A program made the translations under genes and the position numbers. The notes beneath the pieces were generated by a model. That model did no database searches. It saw only the letters and a program-made list of their open reading frames with translations, and was not told the DNA's origin. From Kosmotogaceae bacterium (GTDB lineage Bacteria > Thermotogota > Thermotogae > Petrotogales > Kosmotogaceae): DNA of 64,000 nucleotides. Within the stretch, counting starts at the first letter, position 1. Each line of letters opens with the position of its first letter. The stretch spans positions 1 to 64,000 of the forward strand of contig JAFGAP010000197.1 in assembly GCA_016933635.1 (NCBI GenBank). Direction: 5' to 3'. Shown here in pieces: positions 19,521 through 28,561 of this stretch.

Positions 19521-20534
19521 TTACCTCCTCATTTCAATTCTGAAGTCTTTCGAAGCCTCGTTCCCCCAGTGATCTCGAACTACAACCCTTGCATCTCTAG
19601 GATTTGTCCAGTCGATGTCATCCCAGATATTTATTGGTAGAACACTGAGTGAAATCCTCGAGTTCAAGTTGAACCAGTAATCCGACTCCGTTGACGGCGA
19701 TGAATATATTTCGTGAACCTTATCGGCTTCATCCAGTTCAAAAGATACGAAATCTATCTGGTAGACCAAACTGTTCTCTACGTAAAGCTCGATAGTCTTG
19801 GGACTTATCGGATGCCTTAGCTGAACCTTTGCATGAAGATCCAGTGGAGTGTTCGGAGTCATTTCAATGGTTGGTTTACCTTCTGCAAATGAGTGCGTCT
19901 TTCCGCCCGCTCTTATGTCAAGTATTTCAATTGCCGGAGCTGGAGAACCTGTATCGAAAAAGAATCCCGGATTGATTATCGTCTGCATTGTTGAATCCCT
20001 AACCTCCAAATGAAGATGAGGCGGGACATTACCGCTGTTTCCTGATTTTGCCACAACATCGCTCTTTCTGAACGGAAGCTCTCTAGGGTCAAAGGTTACT
20101 TCGACATACTGATCTCCAAACTCAGAAATTAGCTGGTGATAGAGATCATTAAGTTTTCTTCCCGTTAGCGTAGAAGTGTCCCCGACTTCGTTCACGTGTG
20201 CAAAGATCACATTGATACCTTCCTCATTGGTAAGAATATTCGTGACTTTGGGAAGTGTAAGGGCTATCCCAATACCATAGATAGGATGGTTTATGTAAAT
20301 CTGGTTCACATACGAATCGTCTGGAGAAAGAAGATCAAGTCCCACAATACTTCCAGTTGAATAATCCATTCCCATGTGGAAATGCTCTGGATAATTGATA
20401 TTTCTGGAATTCCCCCTGAACTCGCCAAAATAGCCCGTTATCTCCGGTGCCCTCTTCAAAGGAAAAAGAAGTGCCGCTGAAAACAATATCCCAGCAATTA
20501 GAATTACCAGTATGACCGATAATAACCTTTTCAT
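19521..20534 (-). CDS. M23-type peptidase-like secreted protein
   Basis: N-terminal signal/TM; HFHMGMDYS and PPHLHLEVRD match M23 zinc motifs. Confidence 0.85.
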   Translation of the reverse strand: MKRLLSVILVILIAGILFSAALLFPLKRAPEITGYFGEFRGNSRNINYPEHFHMGMDYSTGSIVGLDLLSPDDSYVNQIYINHPIYGIGIALTLPKVTNILTNEEGINVIFAHVNEVGDTSTLTGRKLNDLYHQLISEFGDQYVEVTFDPRELPFRKSDVVAKSGNSGNVPPHLHLEVRDSTMQTIINPGFFFDTGSPAPAIEILDIRAGGKTHSFAEGKPTIEMTPNTPLDLHAKVQLRHPISPKTIELYVENSLVYQIDFVSFELDEADKVHEIYSSPSTESDYWFNLNSRISLSVLPINIWDDIDWTNPRDARVVVRDHWGNEASKDFRIEMRR

Positions 20535-21733
20535 TTTCTTCCCTCCTCACTTATAGAAGAAATGAGCCGTTCATTTATCTCATCGGAGGACAAATATTCG
20601 ATCTCGATGAGCTCTCTGTCAAAGCTCTCAGAAAGCACTTCCACGGAGTTTCTAAATCTCATGAAATTTGAGAACTCAGCGGGAGTAAGCCTCAACGTTC
20701 TTTGCGACTTTTCACCAAAAAGCTTCCTTTTGATCTCGTTAAGTATGCCCTCAATGTTGTAGCTTCGCAATGCACTTACCATTACTGACTCCGGAAAGAA
20801 CCCTTCCAGTTCGGCCAATCTTTGATTCGTACAGAGATCGATCTTGTTCAGAACGTGAATCCTTTTGATCTCTCCCACACCTATCTCACGGAGAGTACGG
20901 TCGACAACGAAGTACTTGTCTCTAATCGCCATATCGGATGCATCGGAAACAACCACGAGGATATCGGCGTACTTCACTTCGTCCAACGTGGATTTGAAGC
21001 TCTCCATCAACTCGTGTGGCAATTCTCTAATGAACCCAACTGTATCGGAAACCAGTAATTGCATTCCAGCAGGCAACTTCGCTTTCTTGACGCGTGTATC
21101 GAGTGTTGCGAAAAGCTTATCTTCGATGACTAGATCTTCGCTGCTGATCTCGGAGACTAACGATGATTTCCCAACATTCGTATAACCGACAAAAGAAACA
21201 AGAGGTACGGAAGATGACTGTCTTTTCTTACGTGATATTTCTCTCCGTTTCCCGAGCTCATCGATCTCTTTTCTTAGGCGAGAGATTCTATCCTGAGCCT
21301 GTCGTCTATCTACTTCAAGTTTCTTCTCACCCGGCCCTCTTGTACCTATACCTGCTCCTGTTTGTGAAAGCATCCTGCCAAATCCCTTCAATCTAGGAAG
21401 TTGATACTTAAGACTGGCGAGTTCTACTTCGAGTTTTCCCTCTTTGGTCGTTGCATGTTCCGCGAAGATTTCAAGTATCAGCTGCGTTCTATCTATGACA
21501 GGTATCCCCAGTAATCTTTCAAGATTCATCGCTTGAGACGGCGATAACTCATGTCGTGTTATCGCTAGAGATGCACCAAATGCTTCTATCATTCTCTTCG
21601 CAAACTCGACCTTTCCTTTTCCAAGGTAATGTCTTGGATCGGGATAATCAAGATTCTGAACTACGCTTTCCGTTACATAATAACCAGCAGTTCGGGCGAG
21701 CTCTTGAAGCTCGCCCAGTATTCCTGTTTTCAT
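20531..21733 (-). CDS. hflX: GTPase HflX
   Basis: GAGIGTRGPGEKKLEVDRR, FVGYTNVGKSSL, DTVGFIRELPHELMESFKSTLDE. Confidence 0.95.
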   Translation of the reverse strand: MKTGILGELQELARTAGYYVTESVVQNLDYPDPRHYLGKGKVEFAKRMIEAFGASLAITRHELSPSQAMNLERLLGIPVIDRTQLILEIFAEHATTKEGKLEVELASLKYQLPRLKGFGRMLSQTGAGIGTRGPGEKKLEVDRRQAQDRISRLRKEIDELGKRREISRKKRQSSSVPLVSFVGYTNVGKSSLVSEISSEDLVIEDKLFATLDTRVKKAKLPAGMQLLVSDTVGFIRELPHELMESFKSTLDEVKYADILVVVSDASDMAIRDKYFVVDRTLREIGVGEIKRIHVLNKIDLCTNQRLAELEGFFPESVMVSALRSYNIEGILNEIKRKLFGEKSQRTLRLTPAEFSNFMRFRNSVEVLSESFDRELIEIEYLSSDEINERLISSISEEGRK

Positions 21734-21785
21734 ATTCTGTTCTTCAGACGAAAAAACAGCGACAAGTAAAGTGTCTATACTCTTT

Positions 21786-22028
21786 TCAGTCCTCCTTCTT
21801 GCCCGAAGTATTCGTCAACTTCACATACTTCTGAGGAACCATCATCTTGATAGCATGCTTGTAAACAAGAGTCTGTTCCTGACCATCTTCAAGAAGCACA
21901 GTAAAATTGTCGAAAGACTTGACCATCCCCTTCGTCTGGAATCCACCTTCGAGATACATCTTGACTTCGATCCGGTTAACCCTTAGAAGATTCAAGAAAC
22001 GATCCTGCAAATTGAACTTTTCAGCCAT
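21786..22028 (-). CDS. hfq: RNA chaperone Hfq
   Basis: ORF track start 22103; likely start at MAEKFNLQDRFLNLLR...VKSFDNFTVLLEDGQEQTLVYKHAI. Confidence 0.93.
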   Translation of the reverse strand: MAEKFNLQDRFLNLLRVNRIEVKMYLEGGFQTKGMVKSFDNFTVLLEDGQEQTLVYKHAIKMMVPQKYVKLTNTSGKKED

Positions 22029-22941
22029 TCTTACCCCCCCAAACTGAGAGAATCGTATTTTCAAGAACCTGAGCTGCCTCATTTCCGAGACTGGACAGGT
22101 CAATTCTCAAAGCTTCTCTGTATCTTCTGAACCAAATTATCTGACGACGAGCGTATCTTCTAGAGTTTACGATAATCCGCTCAATAGTATCCCTAAGGGA
22201 TACTCCACACTTTATATATTGTACCATCTCAGCGTAACCTATTGTCTTCAGTGCGTTAAGTTCCGGACGATAACCCATCTCGAGAAGCCTCTCCGTCTCA
22301 TCTGCAAGACCGGAGTCAATCATCCTGCGGACACGCGCCTCGATTCTTCTGTGTAGCTCACTTCTTTCTCTCTCTAAAATCACTATACCAAACTCTCCAG
22401 ATATCTCGCTCTCTTTATGGAATTCAGTCAACGGTTTCCCCGTTCTGAAAAATACCTCAAGATATCTGACAACCCGTTTCAGATCATTTTCGTGTATCAT
22501 TTCAAAGGCTTTGTGATCTACTTTACTGAGAAGCTCCCTCAATGCACCCTTCTTCTGCGCTTCAATTTGCAGAAGGGCCTCGCGAATGCTTTCATCTCTC
22601 GCCGGAACATCTGACAGTCCTCTTACAAGGGCGTCAGCATATAAACCCGTCCCACCTGCCAAGACTGGGATTCTACCCTTTGACCTGATCTCTGTTATAG
22701 ATTTGAGAGAGAGCTTCCTGAATTCCATAACATCGAAACTCTCATCGGGATCGCGAATGTCTATCAGCCAATGCTTGAGCAGAGATAGTTCAGTACGTGT
22801 TGGCTTTGCAGTACCAATATCCATGAAGCGATAGATCTGGCGAGAATCTACTGAAATCACTTCTATTGGAATTCTTCCAGCCATCTCCAGGAGAAGTGAA
22901 GTTTTCCCAACGGCAGTTGGGCCTAATACCAGTGGGATCAT
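22021..22941 (-). CDS. miaA: tRNA dimethylallyltransferase
   Basis: VLGPTAVGKTSLLLEMA, VDSRQIYRFMDIGTAKP, AGGTGLYADALV. Confidence 0.96.
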   Translation of the reverse strand: MIPLVLGPTAVGKTSLLLEMAGRIPIEVISVDSRQIYRFMDIGTAKPTRTELSLLKHWLIDIRDPDESFDVMEFRKLSLKSITEIRSKGRIPVLAGGTGLYADALVRGLSDVPARDESIREALLQIEAQKKGALRELLSKVDHKAFEMIHENDLKRVVRYLEVFFRTGKPLTEFHKESEISGEFGIVILERERSELHRRIEARVRRMIDSGLADETERLLEMGYRPELNALKTIGYAEMVQYIKCGVSLRDTIERIIVNSRRYARRQIIWFRRYREALRIDLSSLGNEAAQVLENTILSVWGGKNG

Positions 22942-23720
22942 TTCTTCTCAATTACCCCATACAATACTCCGCTTTTCTTACTTCCCCAGAGTTTATCGAA
23001 CTGAAGATCAAGCTCCTCAAAAAGCGTATCTCTTGCTCTGCTCTTGATTATGAATCTCTTCGAAGCAACCCGTATCATTTCATCCACATCAGACTTCATT
23101 ATTCTCTCATATACTGCAAAGGGCCTAAGAGGATTGATTGAATGAGAACTCATCTGGGGTCTGTCAAACATAGGATCACAGTAGACAATATCGTAAGAAT
23201 TGTCTGCACAAGTCTTTACGAACTCCCGCAGATCAACATTATGAAGCTCGATTCTTGTTGAAGCCTCTCTTATCCATTCATCAGTGTAAGGGTAGCTGCG
23301 GAGACCGTGGGAAACTACTCTGAATATGTGTTCGGACGCTTCGAGGCCAACGACTTTGCCCCGAGGCAAGAAGTGTGCTATGAGAAGCGCCTCATTTCCA
23401 AGTCCAAAAGTAGTGTCGAGGACTATCTCTTCCCCTGAAAGCTCCATGCTGTTTATCAAGTAGTCAGAATCTTGAAGCTTGATGTTCTTGTATCTAACTT
23501 TCGACATTCCTGGATGAAAGAAGAAAACAGATTGCCTGGCTTTTATGGAAAGTTGACCATTCTTGTCAAACACGTAATAGAAATCAACGAGGTTCTCTTT
23601 CTCGAATTCCTTCAGTCGACTTCTCGAAACGTACTTCACTCCCAATTCTTCCGCCAGAGTTCTGGCATTCACGACTTCTTCTCTAGTAGGCTTATACGAG
23701 GTTGTTACCACGAATTTCAT
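22938..23720 (-). CDS. Class I SAM-dependent methyltransferase-like protein (RsmJ-like)
   Basis: VLDTTFGLGNEALLIAHFLPRGKVVGLEAS; IVYCDPMFDRPQ. Confidence 0.8.
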   Translation of the reverse strand: MKFVVTTSYKPTREEVVNARTLAEELGVKYVSRSRLKEFEKENLVDFYYVFDKNGQLSIKARQSVFFFHPGMSKVRYKNIKLQDSDYLINSMELSGEEIVLDTTFGLGNEALLIAHFLPRGKVVGLEASEHIFRVVSHGLRSYPYTDEWIREASTRIELHNVDLREFVKTCADNSYDIVYCDPMFDRPQMSSHSINPLRPFAVYERIMKSDVDEMIRVASKRFIIKSRARDTLFEELDLQFDKLWGSKKSGVLYGVIEKK

Positions 23721-23929
23721 TTGCTTCCTCCAGCGTCATTTTGTAGCATTCCCGGAGCCAGCTGTCTCAAGAGCTCCAATTCAGATTCCTTGATTTCGAT
23801 TTCTTTCTCGAGAGCATCATACTCCCTCTGGAGGTTCTCAAGTTTTCTCTGAGCCTGTTTGTAACGTGCTATTGCGTTATAGTTTGTGATTAACAAGAGC
23901 GAGAAAAGAAGCGCCAGAAAGATGAACAA
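23717..23929 (-). CDS. Small membrane-anchored coiled-coil protein (FtsB/FtsL-like organisation)
   Basis: One N-terminal TM then heptad-like RKLENLQREYDALEKEIEIKESELELL. Confidence 0.6.
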   Translation of the reverse strand: MFIFLALLFSLLLITNYNAIARYKQAQRKLENLQREYDALEKEIEIKESELELLRQLAPGMLQNDAGGSK

Positions 23930-23964
23930 TCCAAGCGGAAATTTCGCCCTATTCTTCTTGCTCT

Positions 23965-26376
23965 TTATTTTAGACCACTCCTAGCAATTCCGGCAATGAA
24001 GTACTTCTGGGTAATCAGGAAGAGAATTACGACGGGAATTATGGAAAATGTAGCGGCTGCCATCAGGAGATGGTAATCACTTCCCGTTGCAGAACTGAAA
24101 TTTTGGAGTCCCACCGGTAAAGTCCTAATCTCGGGACTCTTAGTAACTATTAGGACCCAAAGGAAGGAATTCCAACTGCCGACAAATTTCAGAAGCGCAC
24201 CGGTTATAACAGCAGGTTTTGAAAGTGGAACTAGAATTGTCCAAAGAAAGCGCCACTTAGAAAGGCCGTCAATCATAGCTGCATCATACAGCTCGTTCGG
24301 GATAGTCATGAAATGCTGTCTCAACAAGAATATTGCAAAAACGGAGACTACCCACGGAACAATTAGAGCGTAATACGAGTCAATCCAGCCAAGGGCAGTA
24401 AGCGTGATATAGTTGGGCACAAGGAGTACTTCTCCAGGGACCATCATTGTCGCCAAAAAGAGGGTGAACAAAAGATTTTTCCCAAAGAACTCCATCTTTG
24501 CAAATGCAAAGGCGGCCATTGCTGCAAAGATTATCTCAACAAATGTTGTCACAATAGCTACAAACACAGTGTTGAAGTAATACCTGCCGAATGGTGCAGC
24601 ATTCCATGCTGAAATATAGTTTTGAAAGAAATTGCGTAAAGTTTCTCCCAGAGTAAAATTGGCCTTGCCGGCAGATATGTCGTCCTTTAGCCAGACCGCG
24701 GGAATTTCTTTCAGCTTTATGTCGAAAGATTTCGCACCAGAAGGTGAAATGATGCCCCTGTAGTAAACCCTTTCAACTTCATCAGGTTTACTTGAGAGAT
24801 CCAACTCACTGAATATATCGGAATGAATTCTGGAGAAAGTACCAATTAGATCAGTCTCTTTCCATCTTCGTCTTATCAGTTCTGCAAAAGGTTCGTCGCC
24901 GCTGATGCTTGCCTGCCTATCCAGGGTTGCTACAACACCGCCGACTCCGATTGTTTGACCTGCCGCTGAAGCCACTTCTTCAATCAGTCTCGTAAGACTC
25001 GAATAAGATGTCTCTTCATCCATCGCGCTATTGACTTTCTCATCGAGGACCGTATCCGAAGCAACCAGAAGTGATGTTCTCAGAAAATTCATGGCATCAT
25101 TGACTGCTTCTAGTGGTGTCTGCACATCGGAGAAGTGTTCTGACAAGCTCTCCTTGAAATTGCTGTCAAGATAGTTTAGGAGAATAGAGACTGCATTCCG
25201 TACATTAGAAGGATTAACCTTGGTAAGCAAGTGGTTCCTAATTTGCTCATCAATATCCCATTGATTCACAAAGTCGGACAGCAGGGAGTGCACTTCAGAA
25301 TCACTGCGTATCTCTCCTACTATTGAAGCACATGAAAGGCTCTCATTCTGTGATTCGTTATAGAGAACCCTCAAGTCGGAATACAAGTCCAACAAGTCCA
25401 TCCACTGTATCAATCCAGACGGTACTGCTTCAAGAGATCTTTCGAGCTGTCTCACTGAAACAGAGACTCTGGAATCTCCACTAGAGATTTCTTTAGAAAG
25501 AGTAACTACTTCAGAAGCAACACTCCTGATAATATCTACGCCTTCTCTCAAATCTTCTACCACTTTCTCCAGTTCCGTCAAATCGGTGACCCCGGTATTT
25601 CCCGTCCTATAAGACTCGAGATTCTCTATTGAACGTTTAAGCCCAGCAACCGGGTTTTCGAAAAGTCTGGCCGCCTCTTCCCGGATTTTCGTTTTGATCA
25701 GTTTGCTTTCGTCATTATCTATTGGCAACTCTTTCATAGAAGTCTCAACGCTTTGCACCAGTCTTTCTATTGCTTTCGAATACTCCGTCTTGAGCGACGT
25801 TACGAGAACAACTCGCCTAACAAAACCATTATCTCCATACACAGCCACGTTGAAGAAGCCGTCCAGAAAACGGCCAACATCATCCGCGGGAAGATTCTTC
25901 AAACTACTTGAAAGGGAGTCGGGGAAATTTGTTGCAAGCGCATGATACCTTTCAACAAGAGATTCGAATGTCTGCCGATCAACCTCCGTTGAATAGTCCG
26001 CGGGAGAACCGTCTGCCTCCAAGAGCTGGATCTCTATTTCGCCTCTTCTAACGGGGTCATCATCAAGATTAATGGTTAGCGTATCAAAACTTGCAGACTC
26101 CTCCATAAGGGCCGCGAAGTTTCTGAATTCACTGAGACTCAAAGTCGAAAGATCTACCGAAGAACTTGCGCTCTTCTGCTTGATTTGGGTCTTGAACGTG
26201 AAGGAACTTGCAGCGTTCTTTGTCGTCCATACGGGAGGCCAGCTTGAAACTTCACTGGGCGCCTTGAATGAAGTGGCAACCATCCAGGCAAATGGAATCA
26301 GCATCAGAAAGGCTCCACCAATAATTACTACGTAGAGTAGGATCTTCGAGATAATCTTAGTCGACGATGTAGTCAT
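23965..26376 (-). CDS. Carbohydrate ABC transporter permease (MalG type) with about 535-aa extracytoplasmic insertion
   Basis: C-terminal permease core with EAA loop YDAAMIDGLSKWRFLWTILVPLSKPA; long helical insert after TM1. Confidence 0.92.
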   Translation of the reverse strand: MTTSSTKIISKILLYVVIIGGAFLMLIPFAWMVATSFKAPSEVSSWPPVWTTKNAASSFTFKTQIKQKSASSSVDLSTLSLSEFRNFAALMEESASFDTLTINLDDDPVRRGEIEIQLLEADGSPADYSTEVDRQTFESLVERYHALATNFPDSLSSSLKNLPADDVGRFLDGFFNVAVYGDNGFVRRVVLVTSLKTEYSKAIERLVQSVETSMKELPIDNDESKLIKTKIREEAARLFENPVAGLKRSIENLESYRTGNTGVTDLTELEKVVEDLREGVDIIRSVASEVVTLSKEISSGDSRVSVSVRQLERSLEAVPSGLIQWMDLLDLYSDLRVLYNESQNESLSCASIVGEIRSDSEVHSLLSDFVNQWDIDEQIRNHLLTKVNPSNVRNAVSILLNYLDSNFKESLSEHFSDVQTPLEAVNDAMNFLRTSLLVASDTVLDEKVNSAMDEETSYSSLTRLIEEVASAAGQTIGVGGVVATLDRQASISGDEPFAELIRRRWKETDLIGTFSRIHSDIFSELDLSSKPDEVERVYYRGIISPSGAKSFDIKLKEIPAVWLKDDISAGKANFTLGETLRNFFQNYISAWNAAPFGRYYFNTVFVAIVTTFVEIIFAAMAAFAFAKMEFFGKNLLFTLFLATMMVPGEVLLVPNYITLTALGWIDSYYALIVPWVVSVFAIFLLRQHFMTIPNELYDAAMIDGLSKWRFLWTILVPLSKPAVITGALLKFVGSWNSFLWVLIVTKSPEIRTLPVGLQNFSSATGSDYHLLMAAATFSIIPVVILFLITQKYFIAGIARSGLK

Positions 26377-26385
26377 CCGAACACC

Positions 26386-27714
26386 TCAACCTTCGTAGTG
26401 AACGCGCTTCTTGCCCACATATAACTGGACCATTGTCAAGACCAGAATAATCATGAAGAGAACATATGCAGCTGCACTCGCTACTCCCATCCTCTGCTGA
26501 TTGTAAAATGCATCAAATACGTAGTATACAAGGGTCAATCCGCTCTTATTGACCGGTCCAGGTAGTCCCTGGTAAAGAATAAAGATCTGAGAGAAGACCT
26601 TGAACGAACCTATCATCGTGATTATCATTATGAAGAAAGTGGTGCCCGATAGGAGCGGCCAGGTTATGAACTTGAATTTCTGCCACCCGCTTGCGCCATC
26701 GACATCGGCGGCTTCGTAATAGGACTTATCGATGTTTTGAAGACCAGCAAGAAAGATCACTGTAGTGTATCCAACATGCTGCCATACAGAGACTATAGCT
26801 ATCGTAGGAATTGTCCAGACTTCATCTTTAAGCCACGCAATTCTCGGCATATTGAAGATTGAAAGAATGTAGTTTAGCAATCCAAACTGGTCGTTAAACA
26901 TCCACTGCCAAACAAGTGAAACGGCAACGACAGATGTAACAAAGGGGATGAAATAAGCAGTCCTGAAAAGAGATCTCAGCTTGATATTCTTGTTCAAGAG
27001 CATAGCAATAATTAGAGCGAGGCCTATCTGTGTGGGAACTGAGAGCAGAACATAATAGACCGTATTATAGATAGACTTAAGAAAGTCCGAGCTTTCTTTG
27101 GCCAGAGTGAAATACTGAACAAAGTCGGCGCTTTGCGTGAGGATCTGGTAAGTAAAAACATAATAGACAATAGCAAAAAGGATAAGTGTTGACCACTGGC
27201 TTGATTTCATCCTTCTGCTCTGAATGCTGCTCTTCCTGCGGAGAAGTACATAGAGTCCAAAACCCATCAATCCCAATCCTGTAAACAGCCCGACAGTTGT
27301 AAGACCGATGCTGGTATTACGCAAAAGAACATATCCGGAAAGCAAGGCAATGAAAATAATGTATAAAGACGAATGACTCTTGTCTGTCTTATCATACTTA
27401 CTCATAAGTCCAAGAAGATAATATAGAAGCTGAACTACTACAAGAACGATAACAACATAAACTACAGTGTTCATTAGGGAGTTGACAAAACTTAGAGATA
27501 CGGGATATGTTAGCCTGAAGAGCTCCTTGTAATTGTCAAAACCTATGAAATAGCGAGTAGTCGACGTATAGTCCCACTTAAAGAAACTGAGAACAAGCGA
27601 GAAACCGATTGGCCAGAAGACGAACACTCCCAGGATTATAATCGAAGGCAGCAGAAAGAGATAAGCCTTCCAGGTTTCCTTCCAGTATTTCTTTGAGCGT
27701 TTACTATAGGGCAA
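26386..27714 (-). CDS. Carbohydrate ABC transporter permease (MalF type)
   Basis: EAA loop YYEAADVDGASGWQKFKFITWPLL; FLLPSIIILGVFVFWPIGFSLVLSFFKWD. Confidence 0.93.
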   Translation of the reverse strand: MPYSKRSKKYWKETWKAYLFLLPSIIILGVFVFWPIGFSLVLSFFKWDYTSTTRYFIGFDNYKELFRLTYPVSLSFVNSLMNTVVYVVIVLVVVQLLYYLLGLMSKYDKTDKSHSSLYIIFIALLSGYVLLRNTSIGLTTVGLFTGLGLMGFGLYVLLRRKSSIQSRRMKSSQWSTLILFAIVYYVFTYQILTQSADFVQYFTLAKESSDFLKSIYNTVYYVLLSVPTQIGLALIIAMLLNKNIKLRSLFRTAYFIPFVTSVVAVSLVWQWMFNDQFGLLNYILSIFNMPRIAWLKDEVWTIPTIAIVSVWQHVGYTTVIFLAGLQNIDKSYYEAADVDGASGWQKFKFITWPLLSGTTFFIMIITMIGSFKVFSQIFILYQGLPGPVNKSGLTLVYYVFDAFYNQQRMGVASAAAYVLFMIILVLTMVQLYVGKKRVHYEG

Positions 27715-27715
27715 A

Positions 27716-28561
27716 TTACTCCCCCCAATACTCTCCGCATGGGTTCAATGTCTTAAGTATACCAAAGATTCGACCGTGCTCCTGTACGTCATGGACGCGA
27801 ATTATGTTCACCCTTTTAAGGTATAAGTATGTTGAAATGCTAATAGTCTCTTCCAATCTCTTTTCGACTGGTGTTCCAGTAATCTTTGATATGAAGCTTT
27901 TTCTGGAATGCCCTACAAGAACTGGAAAACCCTTCTCCCTGAACTTCTCTATGTTTTTCAGAATCTCAATGCTCTGCTCAGCGGACTTGGCGAACCCTAT
28001 CCCGGGATCAAGTATTATCCTGTCAGGATCTACTCCGAAATCGATTGCCCGCCTGGCCCTTTCAAGTAGCCAAGATGACACTTCTTCAACTACGTCACGA
28101 TAATTAGTCATTCGGCTCATGGTAGAAGGATCACCTCTCATGTGCATAATAACAACAGCAGCTTGATTTTCAGAGATTGCCTCTATCATCTTCATCGACC
28201 TGAGCCCTGAGATATCGTTGATTATGTCTGCCCCTTCAGAAAGTGCAACACTCGCAGTCTCACTGTTGTAAGTGTCTACTGAGATCACTGCATCAGGTCT
28301 TCTGCTTCTCAATTGCCTTATTAAGGGTAGAACCCTTGAGATTTCCTCTTTTAACTCTACCTTCTCAGCTCCCGGTCTTGAAGATTCTCCACCTATGTCT
28401 ATTATTGCCGCACCGTCATCAAGCATTTCAAGAGCTTTGTCCAAAGCAAACGATGTGTCGATGAATCTACTTCCCGGGAAAAAGGAGTCGGGGGTAATGT
28501 TGAGAATCCCCATTATTTGCGGTTCCGAAAGATCTAGCACTCTCCCATTTTCGAAGTTCAC
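27716..28561 (-). CDS. folP: Dihydropteroate synthase
   Basis: IMGILNITPDSFFPGS, DIGGESSRPGAEKV, DPGIGFAKSAEQSIEIL. Confidence 0.97.
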   Translation of the reverse strand: MNFENGRVLDLSEPQIMGILNITPDSFFPGSRFIDTSFALDKALEMLDDGAAIIDIGGESSRPGAEKVELKEEISRVLPLIRQLRSRRPDAVISVDTYNSETASVALSEGADIINDISGLRSMKMIEAISENQAAVVIMHMRGDPSTMSRMTNYRDVVEEVSSWLLERARRAIDFGVDPDRIILDPGIGFAKSAEQSIEILKNIEKFREKGFPVLVGHSRKSFISKITGTPVEKRLEETISISTYLYLKRVNIIRVHDVQEHGRIFGILKTLNPCGEYWGE

